In this document: positions 5,585-12,280 of the stretch, in pieces
Position numbering within the stretch: the stretch's first letter is position 1
Layout: the number at the start of each line of letters is the position of its first letter
Assembly: GCA_012974475.1 (NCBI GenBank)
Contig: JAAXQD010000058.1
Location: 1-12,280 of the forward strand
Source of the DNA: Desulfobacterales bacterium
GTDB lineage: Bacteria; Desulfobacterota; Desulfobacteria; Desulfobacterales; UBA11574
DNA length: 12,280 nt
Direction: 5' to 3'
The notes under the pieces: generated by a model
The model's database searches: none
What the model saw: only the letters and a program-made list of their open reading frames with translations
Told to the model about the DNA's origin: nothing
Program-made: the position numbers and the translations under genes

Positions 5585-6499
5585 TTACAAGCCCGCATCT
5601 GCCAATTGGCCGATCAAATCTTTTTGTTTTTTGGACAGTTCTTTGGGTATATGGACATGAATACGGACATAAAGATCGCCTTGACCTTTACCGTCCATAT
5701 GGGGGAGACCATGTCCGGGCAGTCGCATCTTGGTTTTGTGTTTGGATCCAGGTGGTATTTTCAAGCTAAGTGTCTTGCCGTCCAGTGTTGGAACAGAAAT
5801 ATTCGAACCCAGAATGGCCTCGCTCAGCTTGATATCTCTATTTATATAAAGGTCATGCCCTCGAACATCATAAACCGGGTCGCCGAGCACTTTGGCCTTG
5901 ATGTAAAGGTCTCCTGAAGGGCCGCCGTAAGGGCTTGGCTCTCCCTTTCCGCCAATGCGAAGTTTCTTCCCGGATATCATTCCTCTTGGAATCTTTACGG
6001 TAATTTTTTCACTGCGACCTTGATGTTGGAAAGATACGGTCTTTTGGGTGCCTGTCGCCGCTTCCTTTAATGTTAAAGGGAGTTCATATACCAGATCAGA
6101 TCCTTTTGACGGTGCCTGCTGCTGCTGTTGATAACCGTCAAAGGGGCTCCCCCCTCCAAAAGAGAAGCGCATTCCACTTCCACCACCGCCAAAACGGCCC
6201 GATCCGCCGAATAACTCGTTTAATATGCTGTCAAAATCGGAACCTCTGAAAATGTCTTCCTGGGAATAACGCTGCTGAAATCCGGCTGAACCGAACGTAT
6301 CGTATTGTTTGCGTTTTTCCGCGTCACTTAAAACAGCATACGCTTCACTAATTTTTTTAAATTTTTCCTCAGCGCTTTTATCTCCCTTTGTCTGATCAGG
6401 ATGATACTTCATGGCAAGCTTCCGATACGCTTTCTTGATATCGTTTTTAGACGCATTTTTATTTACGCCGAGCATTTTATAATAATCTGTTTCCGCCAT
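5585..6499 (-). CDS. CbpA-type J-domain co-chaperone (DnaJ-like, no zinc finger)
   Basis: 304-residue cytoplasmic Hsp40 that would stimulate DnaK ATPase and hold unfolded proteins. Parts: J domain 1-70 with YYKMLGV and the HPD triad at 33-35; a G/F-rich linker (about 69-125, including FGGGGSGMRFSFGGGSPF) that ends in a five-Gln run; then two beta-sandwich substrate domains (about 133-205 with LPLTLKEAATGTQKTV, and about 208-290 with GHDLYINRDIKLSEAILG and PPGSKHKTKMRLPGHGLP). The four CxxCxGxG zinc motifs of true DnaJ are absent, so it is class B, like CbpA. Length fits CbpA (about 306). dnaK and grpE are not adjacent. It has its own promoter at the mnmG stop codon. Confidence 0.92.
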   Translation of the reverse strand: MAETDYYKMLGVNKNASKNDIKKAYRKLAMKYHPDQTKGDKSAEEKFKKISEAYAVLSDAEKRKQYDTFGSAGFQQRYSQEDIFRGSDFDSILNELFGGSGRFGGGGSGMRFSFGGGSPFDGYQQQQQAPSKGSDLVYELPLTLKEAATGTQKTVSFQHQGRSEKITVKIPRGMISGKKLRIGGKGEPSPYGGPSGDLYIKAKVLGDPVYDVRGHDLYINRDIKLSEAILGSNISVPTLDGKTLSLKIPPGSKHKTKMRLPGHGLPHMDGKGQGDLYVRIHVHIPKELSKKQKDLIGQLADAGL

Positions 6500-6608
6500 C
6501 TCTTCGTTGCCTCATGGTGTTGCCCTAACTGGGCGTTTTATCTGTAAATTTAACCCGCAGATATCTACCTCAAAAGGTTTCGGACAAACGGGAAAAATTC
6601 TAATGATG

Positions 6609-6637
6609 AAAATAAGTTAAAAGTTTTTACCTGTCAA
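6609..6637 (-). promoter_or_regulatory. Promoter of the J-protein gene, overlapping the mnmG stop codon
   Basis: Minus-strand TTGACA (6632-6637), 17 bp, TATTTT (6609-6614). The -35 box contains part of the mnmG TGA (6634-6636). The leader to the J-protein ATG is about 105 nt and contains a small GCCC/GGGC hairpin. No terminator separates the two genes. Confidence 0.6.
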
Positions 6638-8544
6638 GGATCATTCGATCGCCGATTCTTGGTTTTATCCCCCTGTTTTTCAGCAGCTTTGATAGCGATC
6701 ATAATCACGGAAAGTCCGGCGGGGGTGATGCCGTCTATTCGGGATGCCTGGCCCAGGGACGACGGCATTACCGCAGAAAGTTTTTCTTTGAGTTCATTGG
6801 AAAGGCCGTGAACCTGGGTAAAATCGAAATCTTGGGGTATTTTCATCCGTTCCAGATTCTTGAACTTCTCGATTTCCTTTAACTGCCGTTTAATATAACC
6901 CTCATATTTAATTCCAATTTCAACCTGCTTGGCGACTTTACTACTGATGTTGTTTGAGCTCCTGGCCAATGTTTTGACCGCGGTGTAGTCGAGTTCGGCT
7001 CTTTTCAGAAGCTGATCAAGGTAGATGCCGTTGTTTATTGGCTTTGTCCCTTTGCCGAGCAAATAATCGTTGGTAATTTTGTCCGGTTTTATGACGGTGG
7101 ACTTAATCCTTTTAACCTCATGGGCGATCTGTTTTTTTCGCTCTTTCACATCTTTTAAGGTGTCATCGTCGATGAGGCCGAATTCATGCCCCATTTCCAT
7201 CAATCTCAGATCTGCATTATCCTCCCGCAACATGAGCCTGTATTCAGCCCGAGATGTGAACATGCGGTAAGGTTCCCGTGTGCCCCGTGTAACAAGATCA
7301 TCGACCATAACAGCCATATACGCCTGGGATCGGTCAAGAATAAACGGCGGCCTTCCCTCAATTTTGCAGGCGGCATTGATCCCGGACCATATCCCCTGGG
7401 CGGCAGCCTCTTCATATCCCGATGTCCCGTTAATCTGGCCGGCCAAGAAAAGGCCTGAAATCCGTTTTGTTTCCAGCGTCGGCTTAAGATTGACAGGATT
7501 GACATAATCGTATTCTATGGCATACGCAGGCCGCATGATTTCGGCCGATTCCAGACCCTTGACGGATCTGACAAACTGAATCTGTATTTCCATCGGCAGG
7601 CTGTTTCCAAGGCCGCTGGCATAAATTTCATCGGTATCGAGACCTTCGGGTTCCAGGATTATCTGGTGTTTTTCCTTATGGGGAAACCTGACGATCTTGT
7701 CTTCAAATGAAGGACAGTAGCGGGCCGAAACCCCTTTTATAATACCGCCATACAGCGCAGAGCGTTTAAGGTTTTTTTCCACAATCTGATGGCTTCTTTT
7801 GCTGGTATGTCCGATATAGCTGGGAAGTTGCGGCATGACAATCTTTTCGGTAAAAAACGAAAACGGTACCGGATCTTCTTCGGTGCCATGCTTGACAAAC
7901 GCATTAAAATCGATACTCGATTTTTTCAATCTGGGCGGTGTGCCGGTCTTCATTCTTCCAAGCTCAAACCCAAGCGTTTTCAGATGGGCCGGCAGGCCAT
8001 ACGATGCGAATTCGCCGGCTCTCCCGGCTTTGAAAGAATTAAACCCGATATGAACCAGGCCGCTTAAAAATGTTCCGGTGGCCAGAACCACAGCATCCGC
8101 CGGGTATCCGAAACCGGTTTGATCCTCCACACCGACAACGCGACCATTTTCCATTACAAGCCGATCCACCATGGCTTGCTTAAGATCGAGGTTCGGCTGT
8201 TTTTCCAGGACAGCCTTCATGGCCATATGATAACGGATTTTGTCGTTTTGCGTTCTGGAAGAATGGACCGCAGGACCCTTTTTGGTGTTTAGGGTTCGAT
8301 ACTGTATGGCGGTTTTATCCGTGATTTTTGCCATTTCACCGCCCAGGGCGTCGATCTCCTTGACCAGTTGTCCTTTTGCCATGCCTCCGATGGAGGGACT
8401 GCATGGCATTGCAGCCACCTTGTCCAGGTCGATGGCCATCAGCAGTACGCTGCAACCCATTCTGGCGGCCGCCAGTGCAGCCTCGCATCCTGCATGTCCT
8501 GCACCCACGACAATGATATCGTATTTTTTCCGATAGAAGGTCAT
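6634..8544 (-). CDS. mnmG: tRNA uridine-5-carboxymethylaminomethyl modification enzyme MnmG (GidA)
   Basis: FAD-binding partner of MnmE; the complex installs (carboxymethyl)aminomethyl groups on U34 of tRNAs reading two-codon boxes. 636 residues from ATG at 8544 (TTG at 8550 is an alternative); family length is 620-640. Seen: FAD motif GAGHAGCEAA near residue 14; PCSPSIGGMAKG with the conserved Cys at 48; a second conserved Cys at 277 in RYCPSFEDKIVRF; the GQINGTSGYEEAAAQG FAD-contact block; RMFTSRAEYRLMLREDNAD; and a helical C-terminal domain ending HGLSNELKEKLSAVMPSSLGQASRIDGITPAGLSVIMI, which contacts MnmE. All key residues are present. mnmE, rsmG and parAB, frequent neighbours elsewhere, are not here. 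It is divergent from the radical SAM gene across 250 bp. Confidence 0.97.
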   Translation of the reverse strand: MTFYRKKYDIIVVGAGHAGCEAALAAARMGCSVLLMAIDLDKVAAMPCSPSIGGMAKGQLVKEIDALGGEMAKITDKTAIQYRTLNTKKGPAVHSSRTQNDKIRYHMAMKAVLEKQPNLDLKQAMVDRLVMENGRVVGVEDQTGFGYPADAVVLATGTFLSGLVHIGFNSFKAGRAGEFASYGLPAHLKTLGFELGRMKTGTPPRLKKSSIDFNAFVKHGTEEDPVPFSFFTEKIVMPQLPSYIGHTSKRSHQIVEKNLKRSALYGGIIKGVSARYCPSFEDKIVRFPHKEKHQIILEPEGLDTDEIYASGLGNSLPMEIQIQFVRSVKGLESAEIMRPAYAIEYDYVNPVNLKPTLETKRISGLFLAGQINGTSGYEEAAAQGIWSGINAACKIEGRPPFILDRSQAYMAVMVDDLVTRGTREPYRMFTSRAEYRLMLREDNADLRLMEMGHEFGLIDDDTLKDVKERKKQIAHEVKRIKSTVIKPDKITNDYLLGKGTKPINNGIYLDQLLKRAELDYTAVKTLARSSNNISSKVAKQVEIGIKYEGYIKRQLKEIEKFKNLERMKIPQDFDFTQVHGLSNELKEKLSAVMPSSLGQASRIDGITPAGLSVIMIAIKAAEKQGDKTKNRRSNDP

Positions 8545-8586
8545 AAACAATTATTTTTCAATTATTTGCCATTAACAGTTTTACAA

Positions 8587-8643
8587 AATTTATGCGAAAA
8601 TGTATATAATTACAAACAAAAATAATCATTAATTTATGCGAAA
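8587..8643. repeat. 13-bp direct repeat upstream of mnmG
   Basis: AATTTATGCGAAA occurs exactly at 8587-8599 and again at 8631-8643, 44 bp apart (about four helical turns), 43 bp before the mnmG ATG at its near end. The spacing suits a pair of protein-binding sites. Confidence 0.55.
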
Positions 8644-8653
8644 CAATCTTTTA

Positions 8654-8666
8654 CCTAAATTGAGCG
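8654..8666. repeat. Lone copy of the MITE terminal sequence
   Basis: CCTAAATTGAGCG equals the outer 13 bases of the element ends at 3066 and 3251, within the variation those ends show between themselves. No partner end in inverse orientation and no target duplication are found before the radical SAM gene, so it is a solo end, a decayed copy, or a related element with a different interior. Confidence 0.4.
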
Positions 8667-8794
8667 TTTCAAATTGCGCCAGTGTATTATAAATAAAATA
8701 TCTTTAGGAGTTTATATTGCTATAAAATATCAAACACCCTTTCCATGTTCATCGGGTTTGCACTCCATTTGAGTTTTGAAATTTTCCCTCGATC

Positions 8795-9721
8795 ATGATG
8801 AAAAATATCCGTAAAAGATATAATGATTTTAACAGTTATCTGAGAAGTATCTTCGGATGCAGGGTTCAGAAAATAACCATTGATGCCGGTCTTTCATGCC
8901 CGAACCGGGACGGATCGATCTCAAAAGGCGGATGTATATACTGCAATCTTAAGGGGTCTGGAACCGGTGCCCATGAAAAAGGGCTTTCGGTGACCGACCA
9001 GGTCATTCAGGGGAAGAAAGCCCTGGCAAAGCGCTACAAAGCGAAAAAATTTTTAGCCTATTTCCAATCGTTTTCAAACACCTATGCACCGATTGACACC
9101 CTTAAGAATCTTTATGAGCAAGCGCTGGCCATAGAAGATGTAGTGGGTCTTTCAATCGGTACCCGGCCGGATTGTGTGGATGATCCGATTTTGGAACTTT
9201 TGCAGGGCTATGCGGAAAATCATCTTATTTGGATCGAATACGGATTACAATCCGCCAATGATTCTACCCTTGCGTTTATAAACCGTGGACACGATTTTGA
9301 ATGTTTTAAAAAGGCGGTCGATGCAACTAAAAACAGGGGTATTAAAATATGCGCCCATGTTATTCTCGGTCTTCCCAATGAAAAAAAAGCCCATATGCTC
9401 GAAACCGCCGATGCCATTGCCGGCCTTGAAATAGACGGTATCAAAATTCACCTTCTCTATGTTGTAAAAGGAACAAAACTGGATAGGCTTTACAACGGGC
9501 AAAAATACACGTGCCTGGAACAGGAGGAATATGTAGATATCGTCTGCGATTTCCTTGAACGGATTCCAGAAAATATGGTGATTCAACGTCTGACCGGCGA
9601 TCCTCATCCTGAAGAACTTGTGGCACCCCGCTGGTCGGTTAAAAAAGCCGAAACCCTTGCGCTGATCAAGGAAACTCTTGAAAAAAGGGATTCATGGCAG
9701 GGAAAATTGGCCGTTGGCTGA
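8795..9721 (+). CDS. YhcC-like radical SAM protein (TIGR01212 family)
   Basis: 308 residues; the only plus-strand gene. The N-terminal radical SAM cluster motif is CPNRDGSISKGGCIYC (Cys 35, 47, 50), in the CPNRDG...GGCxyC form that defines this family, which includes E. coli YhcC and is related to the Elp3-like radical SAM group. Later blocks fit a TIM-barrel: FLAYFQSFSNTYAP, GLSIGTRPDCVDD, WIEYGLQSAND, CAHVILGLPNE, DGIKIHLLYVVKGTKL and RLTGDPHPEELVAPRWS. The substrate is not known. Tandem ATGs (8795, 8798) can start it and no ribosome site is obvious. It ends 7 bp from the nadE stop in convergent orientation, leaving no room for a separate terminator. Confidence 0.92.
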   Translation: MMKNIRKRYNDFNSYLRSIFGCRVQKITIDAGLSCPNRDGSISKGGCIYCNLKGSGTGAHEKGLSVTDQVIQGKKALAKRYKAKKFLAYFQSFSNTYAPIDTLKNLYEQALAIEDVVGLSIGTRPDCVDDPILELLQGYAENHLIWIEYGLQSANDSTLAFINRGHDFECFKKAVDATKNRGIKICAHVILGLPNEKKAHMLETADAIAGLEIDGIKIHLLYVVKGTKLDRLYNGQKYTCLEQEEYVDIVCDFLERIPENMVIQRLTGDPHPEELVAPRWSVKKAETLALIKETLEKRDSWQGKLAVG

Positions 9722-9728
9722 CCCGGGT

Positions 9729-11390
9729 TCAGGGTTGCGACGATTTTTTCGTGTGCCGTTGGGCCAGGGGGAATCTTCTGCCGTAACCGAAAGCCTTTGA
9801 TGTCACCTTCAGGCCGGGTGCCGCCTGATGACGCTTGTATTCATTCCGGTCAACCCTGCAAATGACATCTTCCACAATCATTTTATCAAATCCCGCTTGA
9901 ACCAGCTCACCGGCACCTTTGAAATCTTCAATATATCCCTTTAGGATAGAGTCCAGCAGTTCATAAGGCGGCAGGTCGTCCTGATCGGTTTGGTCGGGTT
10001 TGAGTTCGGCGGAAGGCGCTTTGGTAATGATGCGCGGCGGAATTAACGCTTTGTCTCGATTTATGAAACGAGCAAGATCATAGACCATTGTTTTTGGAAT
10101 ATCTGAAATTACGGCCAGTCCTCCGGTCATATCTCCATATAGCGTACAGTAGCCAACGGCGAGTTCGGACTTGTTGCCCGTGGAGAGCACTAAAGCGCCA
10201 TGTTTGTTGGACAGTGCCATGAGGATGGTGCCTCTTATTCTGGCTTGAATGTTCTGTTCCGTAATGCCGGGTTCGGCATCCTTGAAAGCCGGTGAAAGTA
10301 ACTTTAAAAATTCTTTAAATAAACTGCCAATGGGAATCCGGGTTTGCACGATGCCCAGATTCTCGGAAAGCTTTTCCGTATCTTCAAAGTTTTCTTTAGA
10401 CGTGTATTGAGACGGCATAAAGACGGCCGAAACATTTTCCCGTCCTAATGCCGATACTGCAATACACGCTGTCAGGGCTGAATCTATACCGCCGCTCAAG
10501 CCCAGAACAACCTTTGAAAAACCGCACTTTGTGACGTAGTCACGGGTTCCCAATACAAGCCCCTTGAAAATGGATTCCATATCCGATTTTGATGTTTCAT
10601 GAATGTTGATTGGCTGAGCTTTTAACGTTTTTGAATCAAAGACCACAAGGTCTTCTTCAAAATCGGCGGCGCTTGCCACGACCGTTCCGTTTTTATCATA
10701 CGCTGTGCTCGATCCATCAAAGAGAATGCTGTCATTGCCGCCGACCTGATTGGCAAACATAAAGGGGACGTTATATTTGCGGGCCATGAACTTGAACATG
10801 TTCCATCTGAATTCTTTGCGCCCCAGATAATACGGAGATGCAGATATGTTAATAACCAGATCGGCGCCTGCCTGGATGAATTGAGCGACAGGGTCTGTGT
10901 TATAAATCCTTCTTTGGAAAATATCTTCGTCGTTCCAGGCATCTTCACAGACGATAAGTCCTAGGTTATGGCCTTTGTAGGAATACGGCGCGCTTTCACC
11001 GCCGGGCTCGAAGTACCGCCTTTCATCGAATATGTCATATGTCGGCAGCAACTGTTTATGAACCTTATGAAGGATGTTGCCGTCTTCAAAGAGAATGGCG
11101 GAATTAAAAATCGGTTTTCCTTTGTCGGCAACGTTTCTGTCCACAAATCCACATATGACACCGATACCTCGGATTGACCCAATGAGTCTGTCCAAACAGG
11201 CAAGATTGGCATCGACGAAATCCTTTCTCTCAAGAAGATCCTGCGGCGGGTATCCGGTAACAACAAGCTCTGAAAAGACCACCAGATCGCATTGAAGCTG
11301 GATGGCTCGATCTGAAAAATTCTTTATCCGCTCGAAATTGTAGTCAAAATCACCAACAATGGGATTAATCTGTGCGATGGCTATTTTCAT
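9729..11390 (-). CDS. nadE: Glutamine-dependent NAD+ synthetase
   Basis: 553-residue cytoplasmic enzyme for the last step of NAD+ synthesis: nicotinic acid adenine dinucleotide + glutamine + ATP to NAD+. N-terminal CN-hydrolase (amidase) domain, residues 1-260, with the catalytic triad Glu41 (VVFSELVVTGYPPQ), Lys112 (HKQLLPTYDIFDERR) and Cys148 (LIVCEDAWND). C-terminal synthetase domain with the ATP-pyrophosphatase P-loop SGGIDS (299-304), then STGNKSELAVGYCTLYGDMTGGLAVISDIPKT and the C-terminal FGYGRRFPLAQ. Length is usual for the 540-580 residue bacterial type, so it can use glutamine directly. It starts 66 bp after the miaA stop with a weak AGG site; probably cotranscribed with miaA. Confidence 0.97.
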   Translation of the reverse strand: MKIAIAQINPIVGDFDYNFERIKNFSDRAIQLQCDLVVFSELVVTGYPPQDLLERKDFVDANLACLDRLIGSIRGIGVICGFVDRNVADKGKPIFNSAILFEDGNILHKVHKQLLPTYDIFDERRYFEPGGESAPYSYKGHNLGLIVCEDAWNDEDIFQRRIYNTDPVAQFIQAGADLVINISASPYYLGRKEFRWNMFKFMARKYNVPFMFANQVGGNDSILFDGSSTAYDKNGTVVASAADFEEDLVVFDSKTLKAQPINIHETSKSDMESIFKGLVLGTRDYVTKCGFSKVVLGLSGGIDSALTACIAVSALGRENVSAVFMPSQYTSKENFEDTEKLSENLGIVQTRIPIGSLFKEFLKLLSPAFKDAEPGITEQNIQARIRGTILMALSNKHGALVLSTGNKSELAVGYCTLYGDMTGGLAVISDIPKTMVYDLARFINRDKALIPPRIITKAPSAELKPDQTDQDDLPPYELLDSILKGYIEDFKGAGELVQAGFDKMIVEDVICRVDRNEYKRHQAAPGLKVTSKAFGYGRRFPLAQRHTKKSSQP

Positions 11391-11456
11391 GGGTGTATAC
11401 CTATTGATATATCGTTATTTAATCTTGAAAAACCTGGTTCTCTGGGTCCGGATTCT

Positions 11457-12261
11457 TTATTTTGCTTGCAAGAACTTTTTTATCCGGCCCCGGATTTCCG
11501 ACAACTGTCCCGGTTCAGCCCATATAATGTCGGGATCAGCTTTGAACCATGTCAGTTGACGTTTTGCATATCTTCTTGTATCCCGTTTTAAGGTCCGTAT
11601 TGTTTCATCCCACTCGCAACGACCTTGAATAAAATCGACCATGTGGCGGTAACCGATGGACTGCATCGATTTAAGGTGGGGCGTGTATCCCATTTCCAGC
11701 AGTTCTGTAACTTCGCCAACAAGGCCGGTGTCGATCATCGCATCGACCCGTCGGTTGATGCGATCGTAGAGTATGTCTCGGTTTATATGAAGGCCAATTT
11801 TCAAAAAATCGAACGAATTGTCTTTGAAACTGTGCTCGCGATGCAATTCTGCCATTGTTTTTCCGGTGGACTCATGTACTTCAAGGGCCCTTATGATCCT
11901 GTAGGCATCATTCGGGTGTATTTTTTTTGCAGAATCGGGATCTTTTCGATTTAATCGTTCGTGCAAGAAATTTGAGCCGCAAATTTGAGCCTCTTCTTTT
12001 AAACGGATCCGTATGCGGGGATCTGATGCTCCGACTTCAAATAGACCGTGCACGAGTGCTTTTATATAAAGTCCTGTCCCACCGACAATAAAAGAGGTAA
12101 TACCCCGGGAATTGAGATTCATGACCTTTTCACGGGCCAGCCTCGCATACGCCTGGGTGTCGAAATGTTCATCCGGAACAACGATATCTATCATGTGGTG
12201 GGTAACACGCGACTGTTCATCCCGCGTCGGCTTTGCGGTGCCGACATCCATATATTTATAC
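11457..12261 (-). CDS. miaA: tRNA dimethylallyltransferase, 5' part lost at contig end
   Basis: MiaA transfers the dimethylallyl group to N6 of A37 in tRNAs that read UNN codons. About 267 genuine residues are present, from YKYMDVGTAKPT to the stop. Seen: YKYMDVGTAKPT (normally 30-40 residues from the start), HHMIDIVVPDEHFD, IVGGTGLYIKALVHGLF, NDAYRIIRALEV, LLEMGYTPHLKSMQSIGYRHMVDFIQG and RYAKRQLTWFKAD, all MiaA hallmarks. The P-loop (GPTxxGKT) and the following DSxQ region should lie upstream and are missing. The frame stays open to 12278 with an N-terminus reading MCIRDR, but those residues come from adapter sequence and are not protein. nadE follows after 66 bp. Confidence 0.95.
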
Positions 12262-12280
12262 CTGTCTCTTATACACATCT
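12262..12280. other. Tn5 mosaic-end (Nextera-type) adapter sequence at contig end
   Basis: The final 19 bases, CTGTCTCTTATACACATCT, are identical to the Tn5 transposase mosaic end used in tagmentation libraries. It sits exactly at the end of the sequence inside miaA and replaces the coding sequence expected there. It is an untrimmed library artefact and not a genomic Tn5 end. Confidence 0.95.

Larger units (their letters stand above)
8545..8794. other. Divergent intergenic region between mnmG and the radical SAM gene
   Basis: 250 bp, A/T-rich, with no gene. It holds a 13-bp direct repeat (AATTTATGCGAAA at 8587-8599 and 8631-8643) and a lone copy of the MITE end (8654-8666). Promoters for both flanking genes should be here, but I see no strong -35/-10 pair; TATATA-like sequence near 8602-8609 is the best mnmG -10 candidate. 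Confidence 0.5.

Noticed and set aside
5585..6499. True DnaJ
   Set aside because: The four CxxCxGxG zinc-binding motifs are missing, so it is a CbpA-type class B J protein.
8704..8708. TTAGG as the second end of a MITE copy starting at 8654
   Set aside because: Only CCTAAA is shared with the terminal repeat when inverted, and the flanking 5-mers do not match, so no complete element is supported.
8545..8794. Replication origin next to mnmG
   Set aside because: mnmG often lies near oriC, but I find no cluster of DnaA boxes, and dnaA, rsmG and parAB are absent.
12262..12280. A genuine Tn5/IS50 end interrupting miaA
   Set aside because: The sequence is the engineered 19-bp mosaic end exactly at the sequence terminus with no IS50 sequence after it, so a library adapter is far more likely.
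1..12280. CRISPR array, toxin-antitoxin pair or other defence system
   Set aside because: No regularly spaced repeats, Cas proteins or paired small toxin/antitoxin genes are visible; the XRE gene has no recognisable toxin partner beside it.

Overview
The window looks like the end of a metagenomic contig from a sulfate-reducer-type member of the Desulfobacterota (a Desulfobacterales-like deltaproteobacterium). That placement is an inference. It rests on moderate GC content, on a long acidic MJ0042 zinc-ribbon/DUF3426 membrane protein, and on a short XRE regulator with a tail of 'RRSGxDRR'-type repeats, all familiar from that group. The last 19 bases are the Tn5 mosaic-end sequence used as a sequencing adapter, so the right edge is an assembly artefact and not genome.

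Layout. Nearly everything is on the minus strand. From left to right: a D-Ala-D-Ala ligase gene cut by the left edge (ddl); a small two-TM/SHOCT protein and a DUF1992 protein that appear to form an operon with ddl; a 514-bp gene-free stretch (1629-2142) with hairpins and a clear plus-strand terminator lacking a matching gene; a small accessory pocket (2093-3256) with a short XRE regulator, the N-terminal stump of a DUF6538-type tyrosine recombinase, an elongator tRNA-Met(CAT) with its own promoter and terminator, and a 186-bp MITE-like element with TATTA target duplications; then a housekeeping block with the zinc-ribbon/DUF3426 protein, hypoxanthine phosphoribosyltransferase (hpt), a CbpA-type J-domain chaperone and tRNA modification enzyme MnmG. 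The only plus-strand gene is a YhcC-like radical SAM protein, divergent from mnmG and convergent with nadE (glutamine-dependent NAD+ synthetase). nadE follows miaA (tRNA dimethylallyltransferase), which is truncated at the adapter.

How the genes relate. Most are core functions: peptidoglycan precursor synthesis (Ddl), purine salvage (Hpt), tRNA wobble and A37 modification (MnmG, MiaA), NAD synthesis (NadE) and protein folding. Good sigma70-like promoters precede the J-protein gene, hpt and the tRNA. The J-protein promoter overlaps the mnmG stop codon. I see no defence island, CRISPR array or complete mobile element. The most interesting unexplained signals are the MITE-like element at a stop codon, an isolated copy of its end upstream of mnmG, an inverted/direct repeat cluster over the recombinase start, and a possible structured RNA at 1900-2056.
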